Origin: CAVPMN01 sp963706425
Lineage (GTDB): Bacteria; Actinomycetota; Acidimicrobiia; Acidimicrobiales; Acidimicrobilacustridaceae
Length of the DNA: 64,000 nt
Direction: 5' to 3'
Assembly (NCBI GenBank): GCA_963706425.1
Contig: CAVPMN010000020.1
Coordinates: forward strand, 1,488,001-1,552,000
The position numbers and the translations under genes are program-made. Below, piece after piece: positions 62,009 through 64,000 of this stretch. How positions within the stretch are numbered: the stretch's first letter is position 1; every line of letters starts with the position of its first letter. The notes under the pieces are model-generated. The model saw only the letters and a list, made by a program, of their open reading frames with translations, was not told the origin of the DNA and ran no database searches.

Positions 62009-63886
62009 TCAGACCGGCCGGCGGGTGTTCCCGAGCCAGCTCTCGTAGAGCGCCGCGTAGCGGCCACCAGCGGCCACCAGCTCGGCGTGGGTGCCTCGCT
62101 CGATGATGCGGCCGTGGTCGAAGACGAGCACCAGATCAGCCGCCTCGGCCGTCGACAGCCGGTGAGCGACACTCACCGTCGTGCGACCCTCGGCCAGGCG
62201 GGCCAGGGCGCCGCTGAGGGCACGATCGGTCTCGGGATCGACCGCGGAGGTGGCTTCGTCGAGGATGAGCAGGCCCGGGTTGGCGAGCGAGGCTCGAGCC
62301 AGGGCGACGAGCTGGCGTTCGCCGACGCTCAGGTTCTCGCCCCTCTCGCCGACCTCGGTGTCGAGCCCGTCGGACAGCCTGGGCAACCACGACTCGAGCC
62401 CGAGCCGCGAGAACGCGTCGCGCACATCGGCGTCGGAGCCGTCCAGGCGACCCATACGCACGTTGTCGGCAACCGTGCCGTCGAACAGGAAGCCGTCCTG
62501 GGGCACGAGACGCACCGCCTCGTGGCGCGAGGCGGGCGCCATCTCACGCAGGTCGACACCGTCGAAGAGGATGCGGCCAGCCGTGGGATCGGCCAGCCGG
62601 CACAGCAACTTGGCGAACGTGGTCTTGCCCGAGCCGGTCTCGCCCACGACCGCGATGTGCGCACCGGCGGGGAGCACCACGGCGACATCACGAAGGACCC
62701 GCCCGCCCTCGCGATAGGAGAAATCGAGGTGGTCGACGGTGATCTCGACAGGACCGGATGGCAACGTGACGCCCGGATCCGGCTCGGGCACATCGACGGG
62801 CATGTCGAGCACGTCGAGCACCTTGCGCCAGCCCGAGAGGGCGGTCTGGGTCTGGTCGAGGATCTCGCCCAGCTCGGCGATCGGTCCCAGGATCAGGTTC
62901 ACCAGGAACAGGCAGGCGACCAGGCTGCCGACGTTGAGACCCCACGAGGGCCCGTACCACGCCCCGGCGAACACCACGACGGCCAGCGCCAGGCCCCCGA
63001 AGATGTCACCCAACGGGAACATCAGGGCGAAGAACCGGGCCGCTTTCACCTCGGACTGGTACTGCCGCTCGATGGCGTCGCTCAGCCGGCGGCGGCTGCG
63101 CCGGGTGATGCCATAGGCCCGCACGATGCCGGCACCCATGATGCTCTCGGAGATCTCCGACATGGTCTCGCCGACCCTGGTGCGCACGGTGTCGTAGGCG
63201 CGCAGCTGTCGGCGCTGCAGTGCACGCATCAGCGGCAGCATCGGAGCGAACACGAGTGCAGTCAGCAGCGCGAGCTGCCACGAGTAGACCGCCATCACGA
63301 TGAGCACACCGACGATCACGATGGAGTTGACGATCCAGGCGATGCCGCCCCACTGGGCGAACCGGGCGATGGTCTCGATGTCGCTGGTGACCCGTGCCGT
63401 GAGCACGCCCCGCTTGGCTTCGTTGTGATCGGCCACCGAGAGGTGATGCACGTGGGCGAAGGCCCGCACGCGCAGGTTGCGCAGCATCGACTCAGCCGCC
63501 TCGACCAGCCGGATGTAGGTGATGCGTGACACGAACGCCACCCCCACCACGATCACGAGGGTCAGGGCGCAGGCGCTGAGGACGAAACCCGGCCGGAAGC
63601 CGTCGTCGCCGGTGATGCCCTTGTCGAGGATCTGCTGGATCAGAACCGGCACGGCGATGCGCCCGGCGGCCCCGACGAGCGCCATGAGCACCGTGAACTG
63701 GAGCCCCTTGCGCAGCTCCGGGCTGGCCGCCAGGCCCCGGCGGAGCACCTCGAACGCGCCCCCGACCGGCGTGACGACCGGGCCGTGCACGTGGCCTTCC
63801 AGGTCGTCGTAGAGCCCGGCCTGGGTGCGATCGCGACCGGCGTCGGGCTCGTCGCGCTCGTCGCGCTCTTCGTAGGTCGCCGTCAC
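62009..63886 (-). CDS. ABC exporter half-transporter (membrane plus ATPase domain)
   Basis: A 625-residue type IV ABC exporter subunit. A charged N-terminal tail is followed by six membrane helices (about 65-335), with KRGVLTARVTSDIETIARFAQWGG coupling motifs, and an ATPase domain (about 385-610). Walker A is VVGETGSGKTT, Q-loop LVPQDGFLFDGTV, signature NLSVGERQLVALARA (LSVGE instead of LSGGQ), Walker B LLILDEATSAVD and switch SVAHRLST. The non-standard signature suggests one member of a heterodimer. GTG 63886 overlaps the stop of an upstream ABC gene, its likely partner. Confidence 0.9.
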   Translation of the reverse strand: MTATYEERDERDEPDAGRDRTQAGLYDDLEGHVHGPVVTPVGGAFEVLRRGLAASPELRKGLQFTVLMALVGAAGRIAVPVLIQQILDKGITGDDGFRPGFVLSACALTLVIVVGVAFVSRITYIRLVEAAESMLRNLRVRAFAHVHHLSVADHNEAKRGVLTARVTSDIETIARFAQWGGIAWIVNSIVIVGVLIVMAVYSWQLALLTALVFAPMLPLMRALQRRQLRAYDTVRTRVGETMSEISESIMGAGIVRAYGITRRSRRRLSDAIERQYQSEVKAARFFALMFPLGDIFGGLALAVVVFAGAWYGPSWGLNVGSLVACLFLVNLILGPIAELGEILDQTQTALSGWRKVLDVLDMPVDVPEPDPGVTLPSGPVEITVDHLDFSYREGGRVLRDVAVVLPAGAHIAVVGETGSGKTTFAKLLCRLADPTAGRILFDGVDLREMAPASRHEAVRLVPQDGFLFDGTVADNVRMGRLDGSDADVRDAFSRLGLESWLPRLSDGLDTEVGERGENLSVGERQLVALARASLANPGLLILDEATSAVDPETDRALSGALARLAEGRTTVSVAHRLSTAEAADLVLVFDHGRIIERGTHAELVAAGGRYAALYESWLGNTRRPV

Positions 63887-64000
63887 GGTTCTCGCCCCGA
63901 CTCGTAGGCGCGCACGATCGCCGAGTAGGCAGGGAGGGCGAGCAGGTCACGGTGCTTGCCGATGCCCGCGACCCTGCCGTGCTCGAGGAACACCACGCGG
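63883..64000 (-). CDS. C-terminal end of a partner ABC exporter subunit (partial)
   Basis: The final 38 codons of a gene that continues beyond the window: RVVFLEHGRVAGIGKHRDLLA, then AYSAIVRAYESGREP and a stop. This is the end of an ABC exporter ATPase domain (D/H-loop region followed by the typical GxHxxLL). Its TGA overlaps the GTG of the downstream exporter gene, so the two are coupled and probably form a heterodimer. Confidence 0.8.
   Translation of the reverse strand, partial: RVVFLEHGRVAGIGKHRDLLALPAYSAIVRAYESGREP

Overview
The window is high-GC DNA from an actinobacterium. The combination of a DivIVA protein with MreB, two WhiB-family regulators, a SenX3-RegX3/Pst cluster, a sigE-type sigma/anti-sigma pair near htrA and tatA, many GTG/TTG starts and a b558-type succinate dehydrogenase suggests the class Acidimicrobiia (an Ilumatobacter-like lineage). 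That placement is inference, not proof. All genes look chromosomal. I see no rRNA, tRNA, CRISPR array, phage or insertion sequence.

Layout. 1-4.5 kb: DivIVA protein (runs off the left edge), a PDZ/Lon-type secreted protease, a small membrane protein, a HEAT-repeat protein and a crotonase-fold protein. 4.5-9.4 kb: a complete branched-chain amino-acid type ABC importer (livKMHFG), downstream of mreB. 9.4-16.7 kb: mreB, a small membrane protein, moaE, a protease-fold protein that has lost its catalytic residues, an SDR-fold membrane protein, a zincin-family protein and an MFS transporter. 16.7-27.5 kb: a phosphate block transcribed leftward, ppk1-CYTH-Nudix, then pstS-pstC-pstA-pstB-phoU-phoU-senX3-regX3, with a candidate PHO box in front of pstS. 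27.5-32.7 kb: htrA, whiB, anti-sigma, ECF sigma, tatA, a formiminotransferase and a second whiB. 33-40 kb: macro-domain protein, VWA protein, GH1-like glycosidase, rpiA, an aquaporin and a MoxR ATPase. 40-45 kb: two tandem GGDEF-EAL signalling proteins. 45-51 kb: a GH2 glycosidase and sdhCAB. 51-58 kb: DUF4397 protein, a DUF368 (PopT-like) and a DedA (UptA-like) membrane protein side by side, a lipocalin-like protein with a 2-hydroxyacid dehydrogenase, and a MarR/MFS pair with a likely operator. 58-64 kb: a PEP-utilising mobile-domain protein, SCP2-like protein, Fpg/Nei glycosylase, malate dehydrogenase and a two-gene ABC exporter cut by the right edge.

The strongest coherent unit is the phosphate block: uptake (Pst), signalling (PhoU, SenX3-RegX3) and polyphosphate storage (Ppk1 with CYTH and Nudix partners) lie together over about 11 kb.

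About twenty frameshifts break otherwise well conserved genes. Nearly all are repaired by deleting a single base, often in a C or G run. I therefore read them as assembly insertion errors and annotate the genes as single CDSs spanning the breaks; coordinates of those CDSs are outer limits. Two repeats stand out: a 51-53 bp near-perfect palindrome occurs twice, in opposite orientation, each time between two convergent genes.
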